From positions 124,372,714 through 124,436,713 of the forward strand of contig NC_073691.1 in the NCBI RefSeq assembly GCF_029784155.1: a stretch of DNA of 64,000 nt. The letters run 5' to 3'. The stretch comes from Uranotaenia lowii. Lineage: Eukaryota; Arthropoda; Insecta; Diptera; Culicidae. Below are positions 45,001-54,936 of the stretch, piece by piece; within the stretch, counting starts at the first letter, position 1; every line of letters starts with the position of its first letter. The notes beneath the pieces are model-generated. The model was not told where the DNA came from. It was given only the letters and a program-made list of their open reading frames with translations, and did not search any database. Made by a program: the position numbers and the translations under genes.

Positions 45001-46282
45001 TGTTAGGGCTTTAGGGTAGTTTTAAGACTAACCTACTGATACGGCTATATGCCATAAGGAAATCTGAAATGAATCCATTTCAATAATTAAAAAAAAAATT
45101 AACCACTATCACTTTTTACGGGAATTACAATTTTTGATAACCGGAATTCTATTCCTATTCACGCAAATTAAAAGAAATTCAAATTTGAAGACAAAAGCTA
45201 ACAGCGAAAAAAATATTCAAAATTTCTAAATTTAGCTTTTCAATTAATCTATTTTTAATAGTTTAATTTTGGTCAGATGACACTATGAAAAAAAAAATTA
45301 ACTATTTACACAAAAAAATTAAACTAGAAAAATAAAAAAAAAAAATGAAAAATTAACTGAAAATCTGAAATAATTTAATAATGAAGAAAATTTTGAACTT
45401 ACTTTAAATGTTAACAAAAAAACTAAATATTTGCTAAATATATTCAACACCATTACACTTAAAAAAATTAAGTCGTAATCTACAAAAATTAAAATAAATA
45501 AATTAATAACTACGACAAACGGAATTCTAATGATAAAAAATAATTCAAAGTTCAAATACTTTACACTGTAAAAAATAATTAAGTATAAAACTACAAAAAA
45601 AAAAAACAAAAATGAAAAATAAATTTAAAAAAATAAAATGAAAAATGAATAAATAAAAAAAAAAATAAAATGAAAAATGAATAAAAAAAGAAAAAATAAA
45701 AGCACTAAATAATTTTAAAAAAATAATGAAAATTGAAATGAGTTTTTTTTTTTTAAAAACTAAATTGAAACTAATGCCGCTGGTAATGGCATCTGACAAT
45801 CTCGAACCAGTACCAAATTTAAATTAAAAAAAAAATTGAACCTTTTTTCCCAAAAATGTTTTTTTTTTGTTTGAGGGGATTCTCTTCGTAAATTTATTTG
45901 AAAAATTATCATAGCTGTAAAATAAAATATTTAAATATTTCGAGAAGAAAAACTTGAAGAAGAAAAAAAAATTTATGAACTTTTACAAAACTGCTACTAA
46001 ATCAAAAAAATATCGGCCTTTAACCTTTTGCCCATAAATGGTATTTATTTGAGAGGCTACTCATAGTAAATTTTGTGAGAACAAATTATCATAGCTTTAA
46101 AATTAAAAATTGACGTATTTCAATAAAAAAAACTTGAAATATAAAAAAAATTAGAACTTTTTCAAAACTGTAACTAAATCAAAAAAATCGATTTTAAACC
46201 TTTTGCCCATAAATGGTTTTTATTTGAGAGGCTTCTCATGGTAAATTTTGTGAGAACAAAATATCATAGCTTTAAAAACAAA
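42002..46282 (-). other. Long non-coding 3' region of the retrotransposon
   Basis: No env or other long frame on the element's sense strand, which is T-rich. A 17-bp inverted repeat (TTCGAAAATTTGATTGG at 42019-42035, complement at 42068-42084) sits just inside the 3' LTR. On the opposite (+) strand 43289-44940 shows consecutive intron-like GT-AG intervals. Confidence 0.6.
43289..44940 (+). ncRNA. Candidate spliced antisense leader or non-coding transcript
   Basis: TCAGT initiator-like sequence at 43289-43293. Downstream, possible introns are 43687-43752 (GTGAGA...CTTCAG), 43849-43911 (GTGAGT...TTACAG) and 44451-44583 (GTAAGT...CTATTTTTAG), plus unpaired donors near 43981 and 44936. Intron sizes of 60-135 nt are typical of insects. 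Exons lack long ORFs. This is a pattern-based proposal. Confidence 0.3.
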
Positions 46283-47415
46283 TTACTGTTTTGGACTATT
46301 AAATTTTTTAAGCTGATTTGTAAAATACACACCTATTCGTTTGCCAGAGAGGTCTTCTAATTCGTAGGTGTTTTCTCCCAAAATTTTTCGTATTCTACAA
46401 GGCTCATATTTTGGTGCCAATTTTTTACAAAAATTCTTTCCTTTATCGGACAAATCAAAAGTTTTTTTCAAAACTTCTTCGCCTACAATGTACTTTGGGC
46501 ATTTTGTGCTCGACCTAAGATTATATGATTTGGAATGGCGGATATAAGCATTTTTTAAATTTGTTTCGACTTCCTTGAATAATTTGATTCGATCTTCTCG
46601 AAGTCTCTCGCTTCCAACTTCGGATGTATCCTCTGTATCACGGATCACAGAATATTCTCTGCCGTCAGAGATTTGATTTCTACCAAAAACGATAAAATAG
46701 GGACTGTACTTTGTTGATACGTGGATGGCGTTCCTGATTGCGTTCGCGATTTCATGAACATTATCGCTCCAGTGGGTATGTTGTTTTTTCAATGTTGCTC
46801 TTATAGCAGTGGAAATTACTCTATTCACGCGTTCCGTGTTATTTGTCTGTGGATGGTAAGCGGGAGTAAGCCAATGATTCACATGATACCTTTCTAATAG
46901 TGCCTTAAATGCTTTCGAGATAAATTGAGAGCCGTTATCTGTAAGTAATATTTCTGGTACCCCGAAAAGTCTAAAAATCATGTTTTCTACGAAATTGATC
47001 AGAGGTGCCGCTTTCGCTTCCCGAAAAGGCTGTACTAAAACAAATTTACTGAAGACGTCTGTCGCTACTAAGAGGCTAGTATTCCTATTTTTCCCTGACG
47101 GGGGTAGAGGACCTATAAAGTCTAATGTGACGAACTGCCACGGGTGTTCTGCTGGTTTTTTCGCGCCCATGGGTGGTGTGCAATTTATGTTATTGGCCTT
47201 ACTAGTTTGACAACTTAGACACATTTTGCAAAACTCCTGAATGTCGCGATTCATTTTCTGCCAATAATATCTTTCTTTGATTTTTGCTAGAGTTTTTTCG
47301 TAACCGAAATGTGCTATATCGTGTTCTTGTTTGATAATCTGTTGTTTCTCGTTTTCCATTGGAACTAATTTCCATGCGAACCGCGAATCACTCATTCGAT
47401 CGATTGTTTTACTAT
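46283..47415 (-). CDS. Integrase part of pol (14.7-kb element)
   Basis: Integrase joins the reverse-transcribed DNA to host DNA. It has an HHCC zinc-binding domain (H in HDIAHFGY, CKMCLSCQ), then the catalytic core with D in VTLDFIGPLP, D in LLTDNGSQF and E in NTERVNRV, and then a C-terminal region with GEEVLKK...KNFCKKLAPKYEPCRIRKIL and ENTYELEDLSGK. The first in-frame ATG is at 47395, but this is not a true start: the segment belongs to the same polyprotein as RT at 48386-49967. The two are separated by a 970-bp insertion, and they share a frame if the insert and one TAT copy are discounted. Confidence 0.92.
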
Positions 47416-48385
47416 CACCCTTATTCTTGTTTACGGCGTATCTGACTTTCGTTCGAACGGATACTTTCGATCGAATTCGAAAATGGTATTCTTGTTTTCG
47501 TTCGAACGCGATACGTTCGATGTTGGTGTTACCAGATGAACTTCGAAATTTCTAAGCAGCCCTGCTGTATCAAAATGACATCCAGTGCCAGTCAAATGTA
47601 AACAATATTCAAATGTAATGTGATTTTGTGAAATTTGTATTATCGGACCGGAGTACGGCAAGGAAAAAGAAATCTCCTAAACCACCCAGGGACAAGGAAG
47701 AAAAGCAATCCAGGCTCGAACGGATCAGGCCCATCAACAAAACCTCCAACATGCAGTGATTTCAAGAAGACCGAAAAATCGGAACCCATGCCATTCCAGT
47801 GGAGGTGGTGCTATCGCTGTTGCTGTTGGAAAGCTGCCCCGCTGGCCGTAGGAGATCGGAACTCGAGGCAGAATTTTTATAATAAATTCAAAATTATTTT
47901 CATGAAAAGGAGTTTTTGTATTCTACAGAAAATTTGGTTATTTTCGAATAAAAAATACCATTTTGTAACATTGATCCCGAAAAAAATTAAATTTAAAAAC
48001 ACATTTGGACTCTACAACCGGTCTTCTAACCGGCAGAGGTTTCCATGTCAGTTGGCTCAATTCGGTCTGGATCGATTTTTTCTTATGTTTAGTTCAATTC
48101 AAGTATCACCTTTTCTCATAAGATTTGCACAAAACCACTTTTGTATTTTTTAATCTGAATTAAATTTCACCAATTGCTTTAAACGGTCATCATTCGCAGT
48201 ATTAGACTCGCGTTTGTCAGTCCATAGAAAAAATACTTTCGAACGAAAACGGGAATGCAATTTTTTGTTCGTACGAACGATGTTCGAAAGATCGAACTGT
48301 TCTCATTCGTTCGATCGAAAACAAGAATACGAAATTGCCAAACTTTCGAACGAATGTTATTCGATCGAAAACAAGAATAAGGGTG
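47416..48385. mobile_element. 970-bp DNA transposon inserted in pol
   Basis: The inverted ends CACCCTTATTCTTGTTT and AAACAAGAATAAGGGTG are flanked by TAT on both sides (47413-47415, 48386-48388). Both subterminal zones carry many TTCGAACG and TTCGATCG motifs. The interior is unlike the retrotransposon and includes a + strand open stretch (about 47635-47753, ending in a stop after INKTSNMQ) that is rich in Lys, Pro and Arg. The stretch may be a captured gene fragment; I do not recognise it. The insertion inactivates this copy. Confidence 0.88.
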
Positions 48386-49967
48386 TATATTTGTAAATTC
48401 GGTTATCGACAATTTTGTAATCTTTAAATTTTTCCGGTTCTGTTTGAATCTTTTCAATGAAATCATCGTATTCCGGCTCAAGTTGCAATATTGAAAACGT
48501 CTCAACGGACCGCGAGAGGCAGTCGGCCGTTATGTTATTTCTCCCTTTCCTATATTCGAGCTCAATGTCGTAAGATTGAATACGTAACGCCCACCTTATT
48601 AATTTGGCATTTCTGGACTCGACTCCAATTTTAAATAGCCATAAGAGGCTCCTAGCGTCGGTGACTACTTTAAATTTCGTCCCTTCGACGTAGTGTCTAA
48701 AATGATCAATCGCTAAAAGAACGCCTAGGCATTCCTTTTCTACCGCGGAATATTTGCGTTGCGTTGTACTGAGCTTTTTACTGAAATAACTCACTATTTT
48801 ATTCGTACCCTCAAAATCTTGTAAGAGTGCAGCCCCAACTGCATAATCGGATGCATCGGATTCTATTATGAACGGTCTAGAAAAATCGGGGTTCACGAGT
48901 ACCGGAGAAGATGTCAAAACAGATTTTAGTTCCGAGAACGCATTTTCAGCTTCCTCTGTCCATACGATTTTCTTTTTGTCCTTTTTTAGTAAGTCGGTGA
49001 TCGGAGCCGTAATTTTACTGTAATTGGGAATAAATTTTTGGTAGAAACCGGCTAAACCCATCAATCGTCGAATATCTTTGACCGTTTTTGGACGCGCGTA
49101 ATCAAGTATTGGTTGAATTCGAGAACTATCGATCGCGATACCGTGTTCCGTCAGCAAGTATCCGAGATACCGTACTTGCTTTCTGCAAAAGCGAGATTTT
49201 TCCAACGAAATAGTTAGATTAGCGTCGCGTAATCGTTTCCCTACTTCTCTCAAGAGCTTCACATGTTCTTTGAACGTTTTGGTCGCGATAACAATATCGT
49301 CGAGATATACAAAGACGTTTGGTTGAAGATCGAAACGTAGAGTCTTTGCCATTAATCGACACATACTAAACGGCGCGTTCGACAATCCGAAAGGTAAAAC
49401 TTTAAAACGGTATAATCCAGTCGCAGTTCTAAACGCGGTATAATTTCTGCTTTCTTCCTTAAGCGGTATCTGGAAGTACGCGTCTTTTAAATCTATTATT
49501 GAAAAGAATTTTGATCGTTCTAAGCGGTGAAATATTCCTTGCATGTTTTGCATCGGGTATGCATCTTTTACCGTCATCGTATTAAGTCTTCTTGAGTCTA
49601 AACACACGCGTATTTTACCGTTTGCTTTCCGCACCGGAACCAGTGGATTCGACCACTCGCTATAGCATTCTTCGATAGCGTCGAGTTGCTTAAATCTTTC
49701 AATTTCCGCTTCAATTTCTTTCTGAATATAAGGCGAGCATTTGTAAACGGGTTGGTTTCTCGGTTTGGCATCTTCTTTCAATACGATTTCATGTTCGATT
49801 AAACACGTCCGACCTAAATTTCCTTCTTTCGTAAATTCGAAATGCTTAACGGATTCTAGTAATTCCTTACGTTCCTCAACCGACAAATCGTGCTCAAATT
49901 CTATTTCTTCAGGATTCGCTTCCACCGGAAAATCGAATGCTGGAATATCTAGTCTCATCTGTTTCAT
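48386..49967 (-). CDS. Reverse transcriptase and RNase H part of pol (14.7-kb element)
   Basis: Copies the element RNA into DNA. RT motifs in order: VPVRKANGKIRVCLDSRRLN, FFSIIDLKDAYFQIPL, FRTATGLYRFKVLPFGLSNA, VFVYLDDIVIAT (YLDD catalytic box), LTISLEKSRF and VRYLGYLL. RNase H follows: D in IIESDASDYAVGAAL, E in AVEKECLGVLLA, D in KVVTDARSLLW, D in ITADCLSRS. The frame opens at ATG 49967 directly after a TAA, overlaps the protease frame by 59 nt, and is cut at 48386 by the inserted transposon. All catalytic residues look intact. Confidence 0.93.
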
Positions 49968-50493
49968 TTAATAGGATCTTGGGTAGCTCTGTCGATGTAA
50001 TTGTTGGTTCAATGCTAAAGCACACTTGGGTTTGTTCCATTATATTTAACGTCTCTACGCTCTCTGGACCGTTTCCAACGTCAATCATTGGCTTTATACC
50101 AAAATCATCCCAAAAGTTGGCTCCTAAGATGAGTTGCCTTGTAATTTGGGGTACTAAAATTGTAGGTATAACTTTCGTTATATTTTTGTAGGTAAAGGGA
50201 ACATTCAATTGACCTAAACATTTGTACTCTGTACCGTCTGCGGTACTTACTCGAACTGCTGCTGGTTGAATTTTAAGACCGTACTTGTTCACGAGGTCTA
50301 ACGAGTTAATGACACTAATGCCTGCACCTGAATCAAGAAGTGCTTCTACCTCAGTTTCGAAAATTTTGACTTTTATATGTGGACATTTGCTAGCATTTAT
50401 TTTAATATGATAAACTTTTGTTAATGGATCTTGAAATTTTGTAATTTTTTTCTGGGAATCTTTATTTTTGATCTGGATGTTCGGGTTCCCCAT
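49909..50493 (-). CDS. Aspartic protease (14.7-kb element)
   Basis: Processes the Gag and Pol precursors. The active-site triad is in VEALLDSGAGISVIN, with the flap region after VSTADGTEYKCLGQL and the conserved RQLILGANFWDDFG. The ATG at 50493 is not needed: the frame is entered from gag by the -1 frameshift signal at 50511-50517. The frame ends at 49909, beyond the start of the RT frame. Moving from protease into RT would need a +1 (or -2) shift, or reinitiation. Confidence 0.85.
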   Translation of the reverse strand: MGNPNIQIKNKDSQKKITKFQDPLTKVYHIKINASKCPHIKVKIFETEVEALLDSGAGISVINSLDLVNKYGLKIQPAAVRVSTADGTEYKCLGQLNVPFTYKNITKVIPTILVPQITRQLILGANFWDDFGIKPMIDVGNGPESVETLNIMEQTQVCFSIEPTITSTELPKILLNETDETRYSSIRFSGGSES

Positions 50494-50517
50494 CCGACAT
50501 CCCCATTTTAGTTTCCC
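50475..50517 (-). promoter_or_regulatory. -1 ribosomal frameshift signal at the gag stop
   Basis: Slippery heptamer G GGA AAC (minus strand, 50517-50511) in the gag frame, immediately followed by the gag stop TAA (50510-50508). An 8-nt spacer leads to a hairpin at 50502-50475: GGATGT-CGG pairs with CCG-A-ACATCC, 9 bp with one bulged A. This matches the standard X XXY YYZ plus stem-loop design. The -1 frame runs without stops into the protease. Confidence 0.85.
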
Positions 50518-52748
50518 TGATTATGTGGGTGGTAATTTTGATTTGTGCAGCGTTCACACGATCGAATGGTTCTCCCTAAGTTACCACAACCGTAACAAAA
50601 AATGAGTCTGGGTTTCCTGCAATCTCTCCACATATGATCTGTCTGTTTACAGTTCCAACAGACAACTTGGCCGGTTGGTTCTTCTACTTTCAATGGTTCA
50701 GGCGGTCGTTCTGTAGATGGAATTTTGCTTTGTTCAAACCGATTGTTATGGAACTCTTTCCTCGCGTGTTGTTTCCTGTCATAGAATTCTTTAGTTCTTA
50801 TCGCGTTAATACCTACTGAGCTATCGTTATCGTATTCGTCCTCTTCAACCTCAATATTGCTAATATTCCTACGGTGAGAACCGTCCCAATTTGCTTGCAG
50901 GTATACATCATTTGCATCAATCCTATAATTATACCCGAGTAATTCTTTAAGATCGTGGATCTCTACCAACGACGTTTTATCCTTGTAATGCGGTCTCATG
51001 TTATCCCAGATGACCTCAAACATTCTTTCTTTTGATAATGGTCTCGATAACAATTTGCTCATTCTTTCTATTTCGGCAACGAATGCTACAAAAGTTTCAC
51101 CCCTTAATTGTTTTCTCTCGTGAATTTTTTGTTTTATACCTGTGTCTTGGTTGGGGTTTCCAAACCGTTGTTTGATTAATCTTTCAAAGGTCCACCAATC
51201 CGTGAAATCATCAACAAATGTGAAAAACCAATCAGAGGCCGAACCCTCCAGAAGCATGTGAATATCTTTAAGGAGTCGAGAATATGAAACGCCTTCTAGC
51301 TCAGCAATTTTCTTAAGCTTATACAAAAAATTCTCAACACTCATTGCTTTAGAATCTCCTGTAAAACGCAGTTTCCATTTTTCAACTCTGTAGTTGTCTC
51401 TGCTTTCATATCTCGATCGGCGATAATCAAAATTTTCTGATCTTGATAAATTCTCCTCCGACCTATCATCTCTTTCTACATTCTGTGAAAAATGTTGTGG
51501 AAAAATTGGTTGATCTGTTTGAGAATTATGAGTTGGATTCATGTAATCCGTTTTTGGCAAATATTCTCTTTGCACTGGTGCTTTTACTGTTGTGGAGTTA
51601 AATTGAAAATTTGGTTCTAGGAAAGGTTTATTTAATTGACTATTATTTTGAAATTCAGGATTGCATCTATCAATTTGATTAACTGGCTGTTCCAATAGAT
51701 GTCTCATCATTCTTTCTAATCTAGCAACTTTTTGTTTAAGTTTTTCGTTTTCTAACCTGTACCTCTCATTTTCCGTTTTTCCTTGATAGAAATTCGGAAA
51801 TTGTTGGGTGCTTGTAGCGAAAGTTCCTCCAACAACTGCGTTGGTATATATTCCTTCCTGATTAGCTAAATAATCAGTTCGGGTTGTTCCTGGTACAAAA
51901 TAGTTAAGACCAGTAGTTTGATGCTGTTGATAATGATTTGCATTTGAAGTTTTTGGAATTGTTCCCGTGTTTCTACTGATTGGTACGGTATTTGAATTAA
52001 AAGTATTGATCGGTGTTCTTGTGTACAAAGTTTCTACTTCCGCTGAGGTTGTCATCCCTGATGACAGCCCTGTGTTTGGAAGACAAAATGAAGAATTCCT
52101 CCCTAGGAGCTGATTGTCGAAGCAGTCATTACTCGGTTGCGTTCGAGGGATTGCTGGTTGTAAATTTTCTTCTAGTATCCTTTCCTGAGTGTCCACTCTT
52201 CCCAATGAAGATTCCCTAACCCGCGCAGTGTTTTCGATAACATTGGAAGCTGTTTGTGCAGCTGAGCGAGAAAGATTTCCCAGAGGGTCTTGGCATTGTG
52301 ATTCTTGCTCGGAGCTAAGAATATTGTTTATTTGCTGTTTTGCCGGTGTGGCGGGAGGACCTATTTTGTAAAGAGCCATTACATCCGAAATATCACGAAT
52401 CAAAGTTCGTCTTTCCATCTTTTCTTCTTCATTACTAAAACTACATCTTTTTGTACGAAAATAATAGTGAATAAGTCTCGATTTAATTTTTCCATCCATT
52501 TTCCGAGTTCTACCTAACTCCTTCTTAATCTCGTTAATTTTTGTGAAAATTATTAAATCTTCATCCCTGATATTGAATGATGATGCATAATTTCGGTTTT
52601 CTCTTGCATCGATCTTTAGTAAATTTCGTAAATATCTTTGTTTGCCTAGCAAATCCAAATGTGCAGTTTGTTCAAGCTTATTTCTGATCCGTAACTCGTA
52701 AACTGTTTCCTCCTCATCCAAATGTTCGGCAAAAGGAAAGTTTTCCAT
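50508..52748 (-). CDS. Gag polyprotein (14.7-kb element)
   Basis: Structural protein forming the particle that packages the element RNA; 746 residues from ATG 52748. A long Asn/Gln/Ser/Thr-rich N-terminal half has a short coiled-coil-like stretch (ENERYRLENEKLKQKVARLE). The capsid-type retrotransposon Gag domain spans about residues 440-600 (VENFLYKLKKIAELEGVSYS, LLEGSASDWFF, RFGNPNQDTGIKQKI). Near the C-terminus is a CCHC knuckle CWNCKQTDHMWRDC, then a second knuckle CYGCGNLGRTIRSC where the zinc-binding His is Arg. The frame is intact and ends at the frameshift signal. Confidence 0.92.
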   Translation of the reverse strand: MENFPFAEHLDEEETVYELRIRNKLEQTAHLDLLGKQRYLRNLLKIDARENRNYASSFNIRDEDLIIFTKINEIKKELGRTRKMDGKIKSRLIHYYFRTKRCSFSNEEEKMERRTLIRDISDVMALYKIGPPATPAKQQINNILSSEQESQCQDPLGNLSRSAAQTASNVIENTARVRESSLGRVDTQERILEENLQPAIPRTQPSNDCFDNQLLGRNSSFCLPNTGLSSGMTTSAEVETLYTRTPINTFNSNTVPISRNTGTIPKTSNANHYQQHQTTGLNYFVPGTTRTDYLANQEGIYTNAVVGGTFATSTQQFPNFYQGKTENERYRLENEKLKQKVARLERMMRHLLEQPVNQIDRCNPEFQNNSQLNKPFLEPNFQFNSTTVKAPVQREYLPKTDYMNPTHNSQTDQPIFPQHFSQNVERDDRSEENLSRSENFDYRRSRYESRDNYRVEKWKLRFTGDSKAMSVENFLYKLKKIAELEGVSYSRLLKDIHMLLEGSASDWFFTFVDDFTDWWTFERLIKQRFGNPNQDTGIKQKIHERKQLRGETFVAFVAEIERMSKLLSRPLSKERMFEVIWDNMRPHYKDKTSLVEIHDLKELLGYNYRIDANDVYLQANWDGSHRRNISNIEVEEDEYDNDSSVGINAIRTKEFYDRKQHARKEFHNNRFEQSKIPSTERPPEPLKVEEPTGQVVCWNCKQTDHMWRDCRKPRLIFCYGCGNLGRTIRSCERCTNQNYHPHNQGN

Positions 52749-53131
52749 TTTAAGCGACTTTACGTTTGTAAATTCAAAAAGAAAAAATGTAGAATTAAAT
52801 CTTAACTTCTAACTAAAATTTTATTATGTAGGCTAAAGTTAAAAGAAAAATGAAGAAATATTTAAAACTAAGTTACCCAACAAAATAAGAAATAAAAAAT
52901 TATGAATTTCGAGCGAGAGATTATATAAAGAAGTATTTAGAACCAAAAAAATGCTCGAAAAATGCCAAAAATCTTAGTCTAACTTAAAGCGAAATTCCTT
53001 AATAATAATAATAAAAAATTTCGAGTTTAACTTAAACTATATCTTAGCAACTACAAAATGTTCCGTGAACGGCAGAAAAGTAACTAAAAAAGAAAATTCA
53101 AAATTTCTTCAAAATATCTCGAGCCTCTAAA
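52749..53131 (-). other. Untranslated leader of the 14.7-kb element
   Basis: A-rich (on the minus strand T-rich) sequence between the primer-binding site and gag; probably carries packaging signals. No ORF. Confidence 0.6.
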
Positions 53132-53144
53132 ACGTTGGGCGCCA
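53132..53144 (-). promoter_or_regulatory. Primer-binding site, tRNA-Lys type
   Basis: TGGCGCCCAACGT on the minus strand, directly abutting the LTR end ...CTTACA. Complementary to the 3' end of insect tRNA-Lys including CCA (tRNA sequence from general knowledge). Confidence 0.8.
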
Positions 53145-54936
53145 TGTAAGGCGAGACCTATCCTTGGAAGACTGTGCAGGTTTTGCTAACGGCTTAATGC
53201 GCCACTCCCTGAGGAGACCGTTAGCCTGGTTATGGTTTGCCCGGCCAATGAGACCCACCAAAGGGCGAGTTTTTCCTTCTTCTGCTATACTTCTCCTGAA
53301 ACGACCGTTCCCCAAAAAGTTAGAAAGTACTCCGCCAAAGGCGTCAAGTGCTTCAAAAAAATCCAAAATATTAGAAAAATTTAATTGATCAACCAAAATA
53401 GATCAGGTCGGCAAAAAGATCTGACATCGCCGCTTAGCATCAGCAGTTGAGCGTCTGCCGACCACCAATCTTAGTCGCTTTTCAAGCCAGATGTGAGTTG
53501 GAAACAACTGGAGTCCAACGCTCTCCTTAAAAAAAAACCGCTGCAAAACGTGAAATGCCTTAAACAGGAAAGTTCTCAAAAAAAGATAAGGCTTCGATTT
53601 TAGGGCATTCCACCGTTTATTAAAAAAAAATCTTCCAAACAAAATGATCTTCTCGACAAAAAAACTTTATTCCATTTCGAGACTCGAACTCATGTTCTCT
53701 GGGAAGTTGGAGATTTTTAGGTTGTCACTCTAACCGCTCGACCACATTAGCTGGTGGTGCTGCGGGCTGCTAGCAATCGTTCGGGTTTGGTGAAGGGGTA
53801 AAAGTGTAGTGGTCGTGCATATCCCTTACGGCATTAGTTTCACAATAGGGTCAACGACCCGAAAATCTGGACACAATTCAGTACCCACCCAAATTTATGC
53901 GCATAAATATTTAAAGGGAAGGGTACTTACGGCAGTTGAACGTGTTGTTGATGCAGGCTGTTTCGGTGTTGTTTTCTACCGGCTCATCGGGAAATCAGGC
54001 TGCGATTCGGAGATGTTTTGGGCGAACATGTGATGTTTTTGTTGCTTCCGCTCTAGCGGAACCTAGTGGTGCTGTCGCTCGATGACGAACCCAGATGTTG
54101 TTGTGCTGGCCTTCTTCATCGAGTGCGCGACGATGGTGGGAAACTAATTTTTACGGGCGTTTCCGTTTAATTTCGAATCCCGTGGTTGTTGTAGGGGATT
54201 CCGAAATTGTGTTGGGGGGGTTTCCGGACTATGTTGACGGAGTCCGGATTTCCGGCGGGTTTTGCTCCGGAATAGGTTGGTCCGCGTGGCGTATGGTGTT
54301 GTTTCGTGAGCCAGGGGAAGTGTTGTTGGTGCGTACGTCGGGTGCTTGTCGCCTCCTTCTCGCAGGTAAACCTTTTTCGCAAATCGGTTGTTGCGAATGG
54401 TTTGCGACGGTTTATTTTCACAGCCTGTCGTACGACCCTAAAATCTAGGCCAGAACCAGTTAGTGATCCCTTTCCCATGAAAAACACCTCACGTTTTACC
54501 TTCTACTAATCGAAACTCTAGCCACACACCTGACTCAATCCACGATTTCAGACCAAATGATCGAACTGCTCCAGGTCTTCAGAAAATTGCAGCCGTCTAT
54601 TCATTCTTTAACCGGAACTGCGTAAAGCGAATACTTTACGAAGTTCCCCGAAATATTTTCTTAACCAACTCTTATTTTTCTGATAGTTTGGCTTTCTCCC
54701 GAAACTCTCTCTTCCCTTTTAACAATTCAAGTCCCGATCGTTCAAGAGAAAGCTCGCTGCGAAGTAGAGAAAACTTGCGCTCTGATGTTTTCATCGGCGA
54801 TGCAATTCCACCCAGGTGGGAGGTTGTTTGTCAGATAGTGGCAATTAAGGCGTTATAAACCTGCACTCTAAATATTTGGTGTTTTGCTCGAGTGAAATGT
54901 TGGGTAGCTAATTCTAAATAACTGTAGCTTGCTACA
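53145..54936 (-). repeat. 5' LTR of the 14.7-kb retrotransposon
   Basis: 1792 bp, TGTAGC...CTTACA, matching the 3' LTR throughout as far as I can read. It should contain the element's promoter. A tRNA-like segment lies at 53671-53752. Confidence 0.93.
53671..53752 (-). tRNA. tRNA-Ser/Leu-like segment inside the LTR (5' copy)
   Basis: Identical to 40736-40817. In the 5' LTR its A and B boxes have the same orientation as the element. Confidence 0.5.

Larger units (their letters stand above)
40210..54936 (-). mobile_element. 14.7-kb Ty3/Gypsy-type LTR retrotransposon, recent insertion
   Basis: Minus-strand element. The 5' LTR is 53145-54936 and the 3' LTR is 40210-42001, each 1792 bp, with encoded short frames identical between them. 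The ends are TGTAGC...CTTACA. A 4-bp duplication CGTG flanks it (40206-40209, 54937-54940). Directly after the 5' LTR comes TGGCGCCCAACGT, complementary to the 3' end of insect tRNA-Lys (13 nt). Order: gag, protease, RT/RNase H, integrase, then 4.3 kb without an env-like frame. No good polypurine tract is seen next to the 3' LTR. The size, LTR length and tRNA-Lys primer recall the Osvaldo/Ulysses group, but that placement is tentative. Confidence 0.93.
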
